Shown: positions 46,110 through 53,117, counted from the stretch's first letter. The stretch is 64,000 nucleotides of DNA from RUG14300 sp964391805 (GCA_964391805.1 CAYMNK010000002.1:62001-126000), one strand, 5' to 3'. A program made the numbers and translations. Notes: a model not told the origin generated them from the letters alone.

Positions 46110-46145
46110 AAGCGTGTAGGTAATAATTACTTGCACGCTTTTATT
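46110..46145 (+). terminator. Terminator of the ferritin-like gene (27-bp core duplicated at 48,049)
   Basis: AAGCGTG ... CACGCTT outer stem with an inner AGGTAAT/ATTACTT stem around one base, then TTTTA. The 27 bases 46111-46137 recur exactly at 48049-48075, in the same orientation. Confidence 0.85.
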
Positions 46146-46236
46146 CAAATTATAGAATTTATCAATTTTAAAGTCGGCAATAGCATTGTTTACCAACTAT
46201 TTAAATATCAAATCATCTTTTAAATATAGTCAAGCG

Positions 46237-46362
46237 TTACTTTTTACTATTATTATTCTTCTTGGAATAGTACGCAGCAATGGCTGCTTTTTGTTTTTTT
46301 TGAGCAGAAACCGTTTTAGCTTTTACATATTTATTTTTTTTCTTGTCCTTATTAAAAAACAT
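46237..46362 (-). CDS. 41-residue Lys-rich basic small protein coupled to the WYL regulator
   Basis: A short frame, MFFNKDKKKNKYVK... ending NNNSKK, with 15 Lys in 41 residues. GGAGGAG lies 5 bases before the ATG, and the ATG is 2 bases after the WYL-gene TGA, so it is very likely translated and co-expressed. There is no membrane segment; nucleic-acid binding is possible from charge. No family is recognised. It may be a small RNA-binding or antitoxin-like protein, but that is speculation. Confidence 0.55.
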   Translation of the reverse strand: MFFNKDKKKNKYVKAKTVSAQKKQKAAIAAYYSKKNNNSKK

Positions 46363-46364
46363 CT

Positions 46365-47117
46365 TCACTCCTCCACTACAATAACTTCGTCAAAACGCCA
46401 CTCCTCACAATAGGCATTTAATTCTTCTAATACTTTTTTACTTGGAATGTATTTTTCTTTTATTGTATACATATTTTCAACTTTATACACCGGCATAGAA
46501 AATATTTTCTTTTCGCATATATCATAACAAACACAATATACTGTTTGCTCATACAAATATCCATAATAATAATTATAAGCAAAAACTTTATAACGTACAA
46601 ATGTTTCCTTATCTCTAAAATACATGATATTATGGTTTACACAAGCATCAGAAAATATATCCATTTCCTTATCAAAAACAATCATCTCTCTCTTATATTG
46701 AGGAAAACGAGAATACTCATTCAATAAACCACGAATATATACAGATATTTCTTGTGCTGTCAAAAACACTTCGCTTACTTGAATCTCATCAAAAACTTCA
46801 TAATTATTCTTTGATGGTCGAATCCAAATATACTCTTCTAAATTGTCCAACTCTGTATCAGAAAAGTAAACTCGATCTATGACCATGTTTACAGCATTAT
46901 ATATAGTTTCTGAATCCTTTCTATTATATTCATTCTTTAATATCTTTTCAATCTCATCTCTCTTTGCTTTTCTCATTTCCACTAAAGTAGGAATAAGTTT
47001 ATTGAGTAGAGCATTTTTATTTGATTTACTATTTTTCAAAAACCCAAAGCGCAAGGCATCATTTTCTAATATATTTGCTACGAAAGATGAAACTTTTACT
47101 TTAATTTTTTCAATCAT
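46365..47117 (-). CDS. Putative WYL-domain transcriptional regulator
   Basis: 250 residues from the ATG at 47117 (GTGAGG 8 bases upstream; a GTG 12 bases earlier is also in frame but overlaps that site). The N-terminal 50 residues (VSSFVANILENDALRFGF, then KSNKNALLNKLIPTLV) resemble the short DNA-binding head of small clostridial WYL proteins. The C-terminal part contains YKVFAYNYYYGYLYEQTVY, CVCYD and KIFSMPVYKVENMYTI, which follow the WYL pattern (strand, YxLVGYD-like, R-x-F-x-LDRI-like). Such proteins bind nucleotides or nucleic acid ends and often control defence systems or prophages. The promoter is immediate and near-consensus. The WYL call is by pattern and moderately sure. Confidence 0.55.
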   Translation of the reverse strand: MIEKIKVKVSSFVANILENDALRFGFLKNSKSNKNALLNKLIPTLVEMRKAKRDEIEKILKNEYNRKDSETIYNAVNMVIDRVYFSDTELDNLEEYIWIRPSKNNYEVFDEIQVSEVFLTAQEISVYIRGLLNEYSRFPQYKREMIVFDKEMDIFSDACVNHNIMYFRDKETFVRYKVFAYNYYYGYLYEQTVYCVCYDICEKKIFSMPVYKVENMYTIKEKYIPSKKVLEELNAYCEEWRFDEVIVVEE

Positions 47118-47137
47118 AAAATACCTCACTTTTACAT

Positions 47138-47166
47138 ATTATACAACTTGTCAACCGTAAAGTCAA
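47138..47166 (-). promoter_or_regulatory. Near-consensus promoter of the WYL gene
   Basis: Minus-strand TTGACT (47161-47166), exactly 17 bases, TATAAT (47138-47143). The predicted transcript would start only about 14 bases before the ATG, barely enough for the ribosome binding site. Confidence 0.75.
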
Positions 47167-47254
47167 GATAATCGCATGTATTATAAGGATATTGTCTACC
47201 CTATTATGGAAAACATAGAAGACACTTATATGGGATGAAATTCTCTAACAATAT

Positions 47255-47262
47255 GGTATAAT
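47255..47262 (+). promoter_or_regulatory. Extended -10 promoter of the DUF4258-like/partner pair
   Basis: TGG directly before TATAAT (47257-47262) makes an extended -10; the TG starts at 47255 only if GG is read as TGG (47254-47256), and no good -35 is seen at 47234-47239. It is about 55 bases before the ATG. It faces the WYL promoter across a 110-base gap, so one bound regulator could control both. Confidence 0.5.
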
Positions 47263-47317
47263 ATAATTGCAATAAAAATAACAAAGTTCATTGACTATAA
47301 AAAAAGGAGGTGATATA

Positions 47318-47662
47318 ATGAGTATACTTAGATTTTTACTAAAATCAAAAAATAAGATATCAAAGGTAGATACAAAAGCAATTCAAGTTGGCAAATACAC
47401 GATTTCTTCTCACGCCCAAAATCGAGTAGTTGATCCTAAAAGATCATTAACAAAGAAGGACTTGTTAATTAATCTTTTTGGACATTCGAAAAACTCTGAA
47501 ACTTATACGCATCAAAATGGAACAAAACAATATGACCGAGTAAACAATAAAAATAGAACTATTACACATATAACAGAAGAAAAGCACGTAGTAAAAACAA
47601 TCCACAAATACCATAACAATAAAAAAGGTAAAGAAGAAGCATATAAAAAATTTAAAAAGTAA
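47318..47662 (+). CDS. Small basic DUF4258/BECR-like protein, candidate RNase toxin
   Basis: 114 residues from the ATG at 47318, with the full AAGGAGGTGAT site 6 bases upstream (an in-frame TTG lies 27 bases earlier). The core reads YTISSHAQNRV, then a helix (LTKKDLLINLF), YTHQNGTKQYDRVNN, ITHITEEKHVVKTIHKYH. The order S/H-A-x2-R, helix, strands and terminal T-I/V resembles the DUF4258 / BECR (barnase-EndoU-colicin-RelE) fold, whose members are often RNase toxins; H and R in SHAQNR would be the analogous active-site residues. It is strongly basic with a Lys-rich tail. Followed after 10 bases by a small acidic gene, as in toxin-antidote pairs. Toxin activity is inference. Confidence 0.5.
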   Translation: MSILRFLLKSKNKISKVDTKAIQVGKYTISSHAQNRVVDPKRSLTKKDLLINLFGHSKNSETYTHQNGTKQYDRVNNKNRTITHITEEKHVVKTIHKYHNNKKGKEEAYKKFKK

Positions 47663-47672
47663 GGAGTATAGT

Positions 47673-47993
47673 ATGAATAAAAAGCAACCAAAATTGTTCG
47701 TTTTAAGTGATAATGCGATTATGTTTATCAAAAAATATATTATTAGAGAACGAAACATCAATAAGCCTATTGACGAAAATGAATTAGATATAATCATTAA
47801 TATAGCATCCCAATGGGAAGTAGATATGATAGATCCTTCAAGTAATAATGGCTTTGATAAAAAAGGTGATTATCCGGAAAAAGAAAGAAACGAATTAGCA
47901 GATGCTTTTATATCTGAAATAACGGGGCAATGGGATAATATTGTGGCAGTACCTGATCTTAATGACTTAAATAAGCGCCTTGGCCTTATTTAA
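47673..47993 (+). CDS. Small acidic helical protein, candidate antidote/partner
   Basis: 106 residues; AAGGAG is 7 bases before the ATG and the gap to the upstream gene is 10 bases. Acidic overall (ENELDIIINIASQWEVDMIDP, read as two short stretches, and DAFISEITGQWDN). No signal peptide or membrane segment. No family is recognised. Size, charge opposite to its neighbour and close coupling fit an antitoxin or immunity protein. A terminator follows 55 bases later. Confidence 0.55.
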   Translation: MNKKQPKLFVLSDNAIMFIKKYIIRERNINKPIDENELDIIINIASQWEVDMIDPSSNNGFDKKGDYPEKERNELADAFISEITGQWDNIVAVPDLNDLNKRLGLI

Positions 47994-48048
47994 GAAATAT
48001 CAAATAATTATATTTCAAATATAATAAGCAAAAACAAATTAAATAATG

Positions 48049-48082
48049 AGCGTGTAGGTAATAATTACTTGCACGTTTTTTT
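48049..48082 (+). terminator. Terminator after the toxin/partner-like pair (second copy of the 27-bp core)
   Basis: Same hairpin as at 46,111, followed here by seven Ts (48076-48082). The outer stem has lost its last pairs, because the bases beyond the 27-bp identity differ. Confidence 0.8.
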
Positions 48083-48098
48083 ATAACAAAGAATCAGA

Positions 48099-48256
48099 TA
48101 TCGACGCTTAGCGTCGCCCTGCCGAATGAGTATGCATTGATGGTATGTGTGTTATCGTCCGCAAGATACCAAATTGTTGCACAATTTGATTCGCACAAGT
48201 GCGAATTTCGACTACGCTCAGTATGACGGCGGACGGAATTTCACTTAGTATGACAA
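48099..48256. repeat. Dispersed intergenic repeat, locus B
   Basis: Includes a small palindrome (CGACGCTTAGCGTCG), then TTATCGTCCGCAAGATACC and CTCAGTATGACGGCGGACGG. About 120 bases (48,118-48,240) are nearly identical to locus C on the other side of lexA. With the terminator at 48,049 it fills the gap 47,994-48,258. Confidence 0.8.
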
Positions 48257-48258
48257 GC

Positions 48259-48287
48259 AAAAAAGGAGGGACCTTTTACGGCCCCTC
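48259..48287 (-). terminator. Rho-independent terminator of lexA
   Basis: Minus-strand GAGGGGCC, loop GTAAAA, GGTCCCTC (one G-T pair), then CTTTTTTG; 19 bases after the lexA stop. Confidence 0.85.
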
Positions 48288-48305
48288 TCGAAGTGTTATT
48301 GGTTG

Positions 48306-48935
48306 TTATTTGACATCATGCCAGACATTAGTTACTATTCCTAATATCTTACAATCAGGTACGATAATATCCTCATATACCGGTCTACCATCTACTTCAT
48401 CATTATTTTCCGGGTGAAGTCTAATTAATCTATGTTCTTTATAAAATCGCTTGGCCGTAGCTTCACTACCATCAACCATTGCTATAACTATCTGTCCGTT
48501 TTCCGCTGTTTCTTGCTTACGCACAAACATTATGTCGTTATCGAAGATACCTGCATCTCGCATACTCGAACCGACTGCCCTTAACATAAAGAATTCACCG
48601 TATCCTAATAAATCGGAAGGTATCGCATAAGTGCCTTCAATATTTTCTTCGGCAAACATAGGTTGACCGCATGCACAATTACCGACTAACGAAACAAGCA
48701 CTCTACCGCCCAAACTAAATGCATCGGAAACCGAAATCATTCCATTGCTATTTTTGTCAATTGCGCCACGCTCCTTTAATACTCTAAGATAACGCTCAAC
48801 CTTACTAAGACTACTGTAATAATTGGGCATCGCTTTGGCAATTTGCCTATATGACGGAGATTTACCGTTGGTACGTTGATAATTTTTGATATACTCTAAC
48901 GTATCTCTTAAAATATTTTCGTCGAATAATTGCAT
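48306..48935 (-). CDS. lexA: LexA repressor of the SOS response
   Basis: 209 residues from the ATG at 48935 (a TTG 15 bases upstream is in frame; GAGG precedes the ATG). The N-terminal winged-helix region (1-65, SPSYRQIAKAM) binds DNA; the C-terminal S24 domain has the self-cleavage site at C89-G90 (NCACGQPMFAEE), Ser124 (GSSMRDAGI) and Lys162 (ATAKRF). RecA-DNA filaments trigger the cleavage and release SOS genes. The usual cleaved pair is Ala-Gly; Cys-Gly occurs in some LexA/UmuD-like proteins. A GAAC-N4-GTTC box lies at its own promoter, so it is autoregulated. It is monocistronic with its own terminator. Confidence 0.92.
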   Translation of the reverse strand: MQLFDENILRDTLEYIKNYQRTNGKSPSYRQIAKAMPNYYSSLSKVERYLRVLKERGAIDKNSNGMISVSDAFSLGGRVLVSLVGNCACGQPMFAEENIEGTYAIPSDLLGYGEFFMLRAVGSSMRDAGIFDNDIMFVRKQETAENGQIVIAMVDGSEATAKRFYKEHRLIRLHPENNDEVDGRPVYEDIIVPDCKILGIVTNVWHDVK

Positions 48936-48961
48936 ATAAATACCTCGCAAAGAGTTTAGCG

Positions 48962-48973
48962 GAACGCTTGTTC
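48962..48973. promoter_or_regulatory. LexA box (Firmicutes/Cheo type)
   Basis: GAACAAGCGTTC on the minus strand, a perfect GAAC-N4-GTTC site, placed just downstream of the -10, over the expected transcription start, 26 bases before the lexA ATG. Confidence 0.85.
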
Positions 48974-48980
48974 TGTTATA

Positions 48981-49009
48981 ATGATATCATATTTATAGTA
49001 GTTAGTCAA
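48981..49009 (-). promoter_or_regulatory. lexA promoter
   Basis: Minus-strand TTGACT (49004-49009), 17-base spacer, TATCAT (48981-48986) preceded by TGA (extended -10). Confidence 0.65.
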
Positions 49010-49088
49010 TAGTAAAAAACCAGTTGTGAAAAATATTTTGTATGAAATTAGGTTTTTTATTAAGTGCTATCGCTTGATGTGGATTTTA

Positions 49089-49270
49089 GATACCGACGCT
49101 AAGCATCGTCCTGCCGAATGAGTATGACATTGATGATATGTGTGTTATCGTCCGCAAGATACCAAATTGTTGCACAATTTGATTCGCACAAGTGCGAATT
49201 TCGACTACGCTCAGTATGACGGCGGACGGAATTCTGTGTGACGGCGGACGTATTCCGTGCAGTATGAGAC
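49089..49270. repeat. Dispersed intergenic repeat, locus C
   Basis: Near-identical to locus B over about 120 bases and in the same orientation; also has a second GACGGCGGACG unit. It fills most of the gap between the lexA promoter and the next gene end at 49,313; nothing else is seen there. Confidence 0.8.
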
Positions 49271-49312
49271 TTGTCTCTATAGCCCAACGTGAAGCGTAGA
49301 AAAGGTTAAACG

Positions 49313-50026
49313 TTATTCTGATTTTAGCTTACTCCATAGCGAAGCTAACGATAGATCCATTTTTTTAATTTGTTCTAATGTGATAGTTTTATCCATTACC
49401 AACCACTTATAAGATTCTTCGGTAAAACCACACTTCTCAAGCTTTTTATAGAATGTAAAAGTCAATGGGAAAAATGCATCTCCGTTAACATATTTCATTT
49501 CTTGAAGTTCATCATTTAAAAACTTCGCAACAAAACTTTTTGTCGAAAAATCACCTAATGTTCGTATAAAACCAAGTACATAAAATGTTTCAGTCACTTG
49601 GTCATATTCAATTATTTGAAGCTGAGTTATTTTATCATCTTCAAACAACCTTTTTTGCAATTTAAATTCGTTTGTATCATAAATAGATAATGCACTGTTA
49701 CTTGAAGAACCATGACGTTCAATATCATACAAATATTTTCCATCAGGCGAAAAAATTAAGTTATCATCTTGAGATGCATCCACCTTTGAATAACGAAACT
49801 TTTTGATAAGGGTTAGTTTATCTAAATCATAGATAGCCATTATACCATCTGCACTCTTTACCACTAACAATTTCTCATCGGGGGATACTACGCCTGAATA
49901 TCCATACGACAAATCGTTAAATCTCGTTATTTCTACTCCGTTTTTATCAAAAACTATTACATTTTTGCTTAAAAATCCAATATCGTATTTTTTTGTTCTA
50001 ATATATGTCACAAATTTATATTTCAT
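49313..50026 (-). CDS. Beta-propeller-like protein of unknown function
   Basis: 237 residues, no signal peptide. Repeated units such as SPDEKLLVVKSADGIMAIYD and SPDGKYLYDIERHGSS-type segments (SPDGKYLYD) with 'IYDxxxxxxxxRF' strands recall WD40/YVTN-like propeller blades; only three or four blades fit, too few for a closed propeller, and the last 70 residues are helical. It starts 8 bases after the flavodoxin-ferredoxin stop with AGGTG before the ATG. Probably the last gene of that operon; role unknown. Confidence 0.65.
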   Translation of the reverse strand: MKYKFVTYIRTKKYDIGFLSKNVIVFDKNGVEITRFNDLSYGYSGVVSPDEKLLVVKSADGIMAIYDLDKLTLIKKFRYSKVDASQDDNLIFSPDGKYLYDIERHGSSSNSALSIYDTNEFKLQKRLFEDDKITQLQIIEYDQVTETFYVLGFIRTLGDFSTKSFVAKFLNDELQEMKYVNGDAFFPLTFTFYKKLEKCGFTEESYKWLVMDKTITLEQIKKMDLSLASLWSKLKSE

Positions 50027-50034
50027 CTTTTCAC

Positions 50035-50718
50035 CTACACATAAATTATTAGTTTGTCGACTTTTTTCCTTTTTAGATAGTTTTTAAGAGGTTGCCTAAT
50101 TTTTATATTTAGTGCCTTTTGCGGGCACGAATTCACACATTTACGGCACCTTATGCATTTGCTATTTGTTTTTCCGTTCAATATTGCTTTTAACGAACAG
50201 TTTTCGGTACAATATCCGCATTCGTTACACAAATTATTCCTATATATTTGTATGCCTAATTGGCTTCTAAGTCTCGGAAAAAAGTTAGCAAATACATTCT
50301 TATAAGAAGTCGGAATACTCACACTTGACGGATTACGAACTTTATCTACAATCGGTGTCAATTCATCGTAAGCTTCAAAAGAATAATCATCATCCATATA
50401 TGCGTGTTTAGTTGGAACATATGCACCGGCTACTATATTTTTGTGATAACGATTTTGAATTTCATTCAGCACATTACCATAGCACATTTTACCGTATGTG
50501 GCTATTGCAGTTAAATTCTCCACCTTAACCGCTTCCAAAAATGTCTTTACCCTCGTTGGTATGTTTTGGCAATGAATAGGAAAAACCAATACCAAATTGA
50601 TAAAATCGGCATTTTCTAATTCTTCGAGATCGATTAGTGTATATTTTAATTCTTTTGCAAAATATTCCGCCATCGCTCTACTTTGAGACGTATTCGAATA
50701 GTAAACTACCGCGTTCAT
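50035..50718 (-). CDS. Flavodoxin-like plus 2x[4Fe-4S] ferredoxin (EFR1-type) electron-transfer protein
   Basis: 227 residues from the ATG at 50718, which overlaps the upstream stop as ATGA and has AAGGA 8 bases before it; a longer in-frame start is less likely. The N-terminus is a flavodoxin-type FMN site (VVYYSNTSQSRAMAEYF); the C-terminal third has two CxxCxxCxxxC motifs (CNECGYCTENC and CIRCRKCVNSC), each for one [4Fe-4S] cluster. This is the EFR1-type architecture of anaerobes, which passes single electrons between flavin and clusters. Tight coupling to the PP-loop protein suggests a reductive step linked to that enzyme. Confidence 0.88.
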   Translation of the reverse strand: MNAVVYYSNTSQSRAMAEYFAKELKYTLIDLEELENADFINLVLVFPIHCQNIPTRVKTFLEAVKVENLTAIATYGKMCYGNVLNEIQNRYHKNIVAGAYVPTKHAYMDDDYSFEAYDELTPIVDKVRNPSSVSIPTSYKNVFANFFPRLRSQLGIQIYRNNLCNECGYCTENCSLKAILNGKTNSKCIRCRKCVNSCPQKALNIKIRQPLKNYLKRKKVDKLIIYV

Positions 50719-52100
50719 TTTAAATATTCCTTCATTATCGCACATTCGGGAATCTCTTCGAGAGAAAAGCCTAAAGAAGATTTTAATTCCAATATCGCTT
50801 GTTCGCGAGAAATGCTATTGTTTCCGCTTGCTATGGATATTTCCAATGCACTCAACGGTATCATTGTACTACGCATATGATAAAAGCGAATGAATTGAGA
50901 ATACTCTTTGCATTTTTCTATCTTGCAACTTGTATGTAACCCCTTATCCGTCTGTTCGGGGGCAACCCAGCCACATTCACGAGTTATAGTATCCTTTATT
51001 TTATTCCAATCGTATACACCGCCACTTATCTCATCGAAATCGACCTGAACAAACGCAGGAATGTTTCCGGACCAAGACGAGGAACGAATCGCTCTGCGTA
51101 GCGGTTTAAGAATATTAGGTACAGTTTTAATCGATTCACATATGTTGTAAACAAGAGAATTAGAATATCCTGCCAAATTCTTAAGTTTATTGTCACCGTA
51201 CGCAAGCTGTTTCATAGTCGCAAGGGTATGGAATTGTCCACTCCTTAGTGGGGGATGCAACGTAATCAATCTACCTATATTGATTAAGGCATTTAATATT
51301 TTGTTATCGGGGAATGCATATGCGATCTCGGGTGCAAAATGATTAAAATAAACTGCAAGTAACTGTGCAGGCTCGGTACCTGCTACAAAATACGGAACTC
51401 TATTACTTACTAATTCGGGATAAAATAATGCGTAAGCTAATGTCGGGCATGCACAAGTGTTTTCGCTCAAACTATATAGTTTATTATAAATGGTTCGCAA
51501 ATCGTCATTTGACACCCTTCTATTAATAAATTCTACCGAATCGAATGCTTTTTTTGCGTTTTCTATGCTCTCTCGGGCACTATCCGACATATACGGTATC
51601 TCCCAAGTTAACGCTAATACCCTGAGTTTACAGACCTTTGATAGGTAATAAAGCAAATATGTAGAATCCTTACCACCGGTATAAAAAACCGCAACGTCAA
51701 AACGAGAGCGTTTAGAATGAGAAAAAGTGTTTTTGATAGGAACAAGACTTTTTAGCTTTTTGGTTTTTTCGGCAGATTGACAAATGGGGCACCTACCCTT
51801 ATCGTCAAATTCGATACCGGGAATAATAAAATCATTGGCAACACATGAAGTACAAAATCTTGCTTCCTCTAACGACTTTGGTATATATCGCTTTTTATCT
51901 GCAACAACCACTTGATTATCAATTAAGCGACCTAAAACCTCAAGCTCGGCTTCGTTAAGTTCTCGAGGCAACTCTTGAATTATATTCTTTTGTTTTTGAC
52001 TAATCTTAACGGTGTTCTTAAACAAATTAGGTTGATTTCTCAATCCGTAATACCTCAATACCCCATCGTCAAGTTTCCATCTACTTTGCAAATCGTACAT
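50715..52100 (-). CDS. PP-loop ATPase related to N-acetyl sugar amidotransferases
   Basis: 461 residues from the ATG at 52100 (AAGGTG 8 bases upstream). A start at 52124 is in frame, but it sits inside a TATAAT and lacks a binding site. Motifs: zinc-type C83-x2-C86 and C104-x2-C107 around PGIEFDDKGRC, then TGGKDS (141-146) for ATP pyrophosphate binding. This CTxC...PGI.FD..G.C..C / GGKDS order is that of WbpG/PseA-type amidotransferases, which activate a carbonyl as adenylate; here no sugar genes are near. It has an extra 80-residue N-terminal part and a C-terminal Cys motif (SCKIEKCKEY). A modification reaction using electrons from the coupled flavodoxin-ferredoxin is plausible. Confidence 0.75.
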   Translation of the reverse strand: MYDLQSRWKLDDGVLRYYGLRNQPNLFKNTVKISQKQKNIIQELPRELNEAELEVLGRLIDNQVVVADKKRYIPKSLEEARFCTSCVANDFIIPGIEFDDKGRCPICQSAEKTKKLKSLVPIKNTFSHSKRSRFDVAVFYTGGKDSTYLLYYLSKVCKLRVLALTWEIPYMSDSARESIENAKKAFDSVEFINRRVSNDDLRTIYNKLYSLSENTCACPTLAYALFYPELVSNRVPYFVAGTEPAQLLAVYFNHFAPEIAYAFPDNKILNALINIGRLITLHPPLRSGQFHTLATMKQLAYGDNKLKNLAGYSNSLVYNICESIKTVPNILKPLRRAIRSSSWSGNIPAFVQVDFDEISGGVYDWNKIKDTITRECGWVAPEQTDKGLHTSCKIEKCKEYSQFIRFYHMRSTMIPLSALEISIASGNNSISREQAILELKSSLGFSLEEIPECAIMKEYLK

Positions 52101-52122
52101 CTCTAACACCTTAATTTTTTTC

Positions 52123-52128
52123 ATTATA
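52123..52128 (-). promoter_or_regulatory. Candidate -10 of the PP-loop operon
   Basis: TATAAT on the minus strand, 23 bases upstream of the preferred ATG; no recognisable -35 at 17 bases. Confidence 0.35.
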
Positions 52129-52185
52129 CTAATGAATCAGCGGATGTGGTTATAAATAAGATTTTTTAAATCTCGCTATTCCGCC

Positions 52186-53010
52186 CTAAAAAACTTTTTC
52201 TTTTTTTATAGCACTAAAATCACGGTATATTTTTTGTAAGTTATCGGGTAAGAATAATAACGCTTTATCTTTAAACTCGATAGGAACGTCATAATATGCT
52301 TCGGCTATACTTCCTGCCATGGCACCGAGCGTATCGGAATCACCACCGATACAAACAGCATTACGAATAACATCCTCAAAATTTTCGCCGTCCAGAAAAG
52401 CAACGATTGCCTCAGGAATACTACCCTCACAAGTTGCCAAACTTCCACGATTTTCGTGAACGTATCTATCCATTAAATGTTGGATTGTAAAATATTCATC
52501 CTTTAGTTTAGGATAATATTCGCTCATTCTTTCACGAATATATGCCTTATCTTTGCCAATTCTTGCAAGATAAACTGCCATAGCAACTGCTTCCGCTCCC
52601 TTTATTCCATCCGGATGATTATGAGAGATTTCCGTTATCTTTTTTGATAGTATTTTAACTTCTTCTTCCGTTTCGGCAACCCAACCGACCGGACTTATTC
52701 TCATACCTGCACCATTCCCGAAACTATTATACGGAACACTGTTTTTAAACAACCAAAGATAAAATTTTCCACCCCATCCAATCCATGGGTATGGCTTTGC
52801 GATATCGCGCATTACTTGTATAGCTGTTATCCCCAAATCGTCATAATTTCCTTTACACAGCAATAAAGATTTAGCAACGGCAAGCGTCATTAAACTATCG
52901 TCGGTAAATCTGCATTCACTTTCAAATAATTCAAAATCTTTACCACGATCATCACATTCTTCAAACTCAAATCTACTTCCAACAATATCGCCTATAATTG
53001 CTCCTATCAT
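52186..53010 (-). CDS. ADP-ribosylglycohydrolase (DraG/ARH family)
   Basis: 274 residues. Motifs of the family: MIGAIIGDIVGSRFE at the start, FTDDS (35-39) and GGDSDT (222-227), whose Asp and Ser/Thr residues bind two Mg ions, and SFGNGAGMRISPVGW (96-110) for the ADP-ribose. It removes ADP-ribose from protein, or related molecules. No ADP-ribosyltransferase (such as DraT) is adjacent, so the substrate is open; tRNA, DNA or toxin repair are known alternatives in the family. GGAG precedes the ATG; a perfect inverted repeat lies in the leader. Confidence 0.92.
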   Translation of the reverse strand: MIGAIIGDIVGSRFEFEECDDRGKDFELFESECRFTDDSLMTLAVAKSLLLCKGNYDDLGITAIQVMRDIAKPYPWIGWGGKFYLWLFKNSVPYNSFGNGAGMRISPVGWVAETEEEVKILSKKITEISHNHPDGIKGAEAVAMAVYLARIGKDKAYIRERMSEYYPKLKDEYFTIQHLMDRYVHENRGSLATCEGSIPEAIVAFLDGENFEDVIRNAVCIGGDSDTLGAMAGSIAEAYYDVPIEFKDKALLFLPDNLQKIYRDFSAIKKEKVF

Positions 53011-53023
53011 CTAAAAATCTCCG

Positions 53024-53043
53024 ATTTAAAATGCGTTTTAAAT
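53024..53043. promoter_or_regulatory. Inverted repeat in the ADP-ribosylglycohydrolase leader
   Basis: ATTTAAAA, TGCG, TTTTAAAT: 8-bp perfect arms, 13 bases upstream of the ATG and between a weak promoter candidate (TTGAAC near 53,067) and the ribosome binding site. Placed as an operator would be. Confidence 0.4.
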
Positions 53044-53117
53044 ATATTTCTATTTATCATTGTTCAATTTAAATACTTGCGTGTTGTTGTCACAATTCGT
53101 TTCAACTCATCAATTCT

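Larger units (their letters stand above)
46138..48048. other. Putative 1.9-kb accessory island between duplicated terminator sequences
   Basis: Bounded by two identical 27-bp direct repeats. The DNA inside is visibly richer in A and T than the flanks, its proteins are Lys/Asn/Tyr-rich, and it holds two divergent two-gene units: WYL regulator plus small basic protein, and DUF4258-like protein plus acidic partner. No integrase or transposase is present, so if it moved, it was mobilised by other machinery or homologous recombination. The interval 46,146-46,236 holds no gene that I can support. Confidence 0.5.

Noticed and set aside
46186..46413. 75-codon plus-strand frame
   Set aside because: It overlaps the small basic ORF and the WYL 3' end on the other strand and lacks a ribosome binding site.
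47465..47797. 110-codon minus-strand frame, hydrophobic, Phe-rich
   Set aside because: Antisense of the two Lys-rich plus-strand genes (AAA/TTT shadow).
52101..52124. Start of the PP-loop gene at 52124
   Set aside because: That ATG lies within TATAAT and has no ribosome binding site; the ATG at 52100 has AAGGTG at good distance. Not excluded if the transcript is longer.
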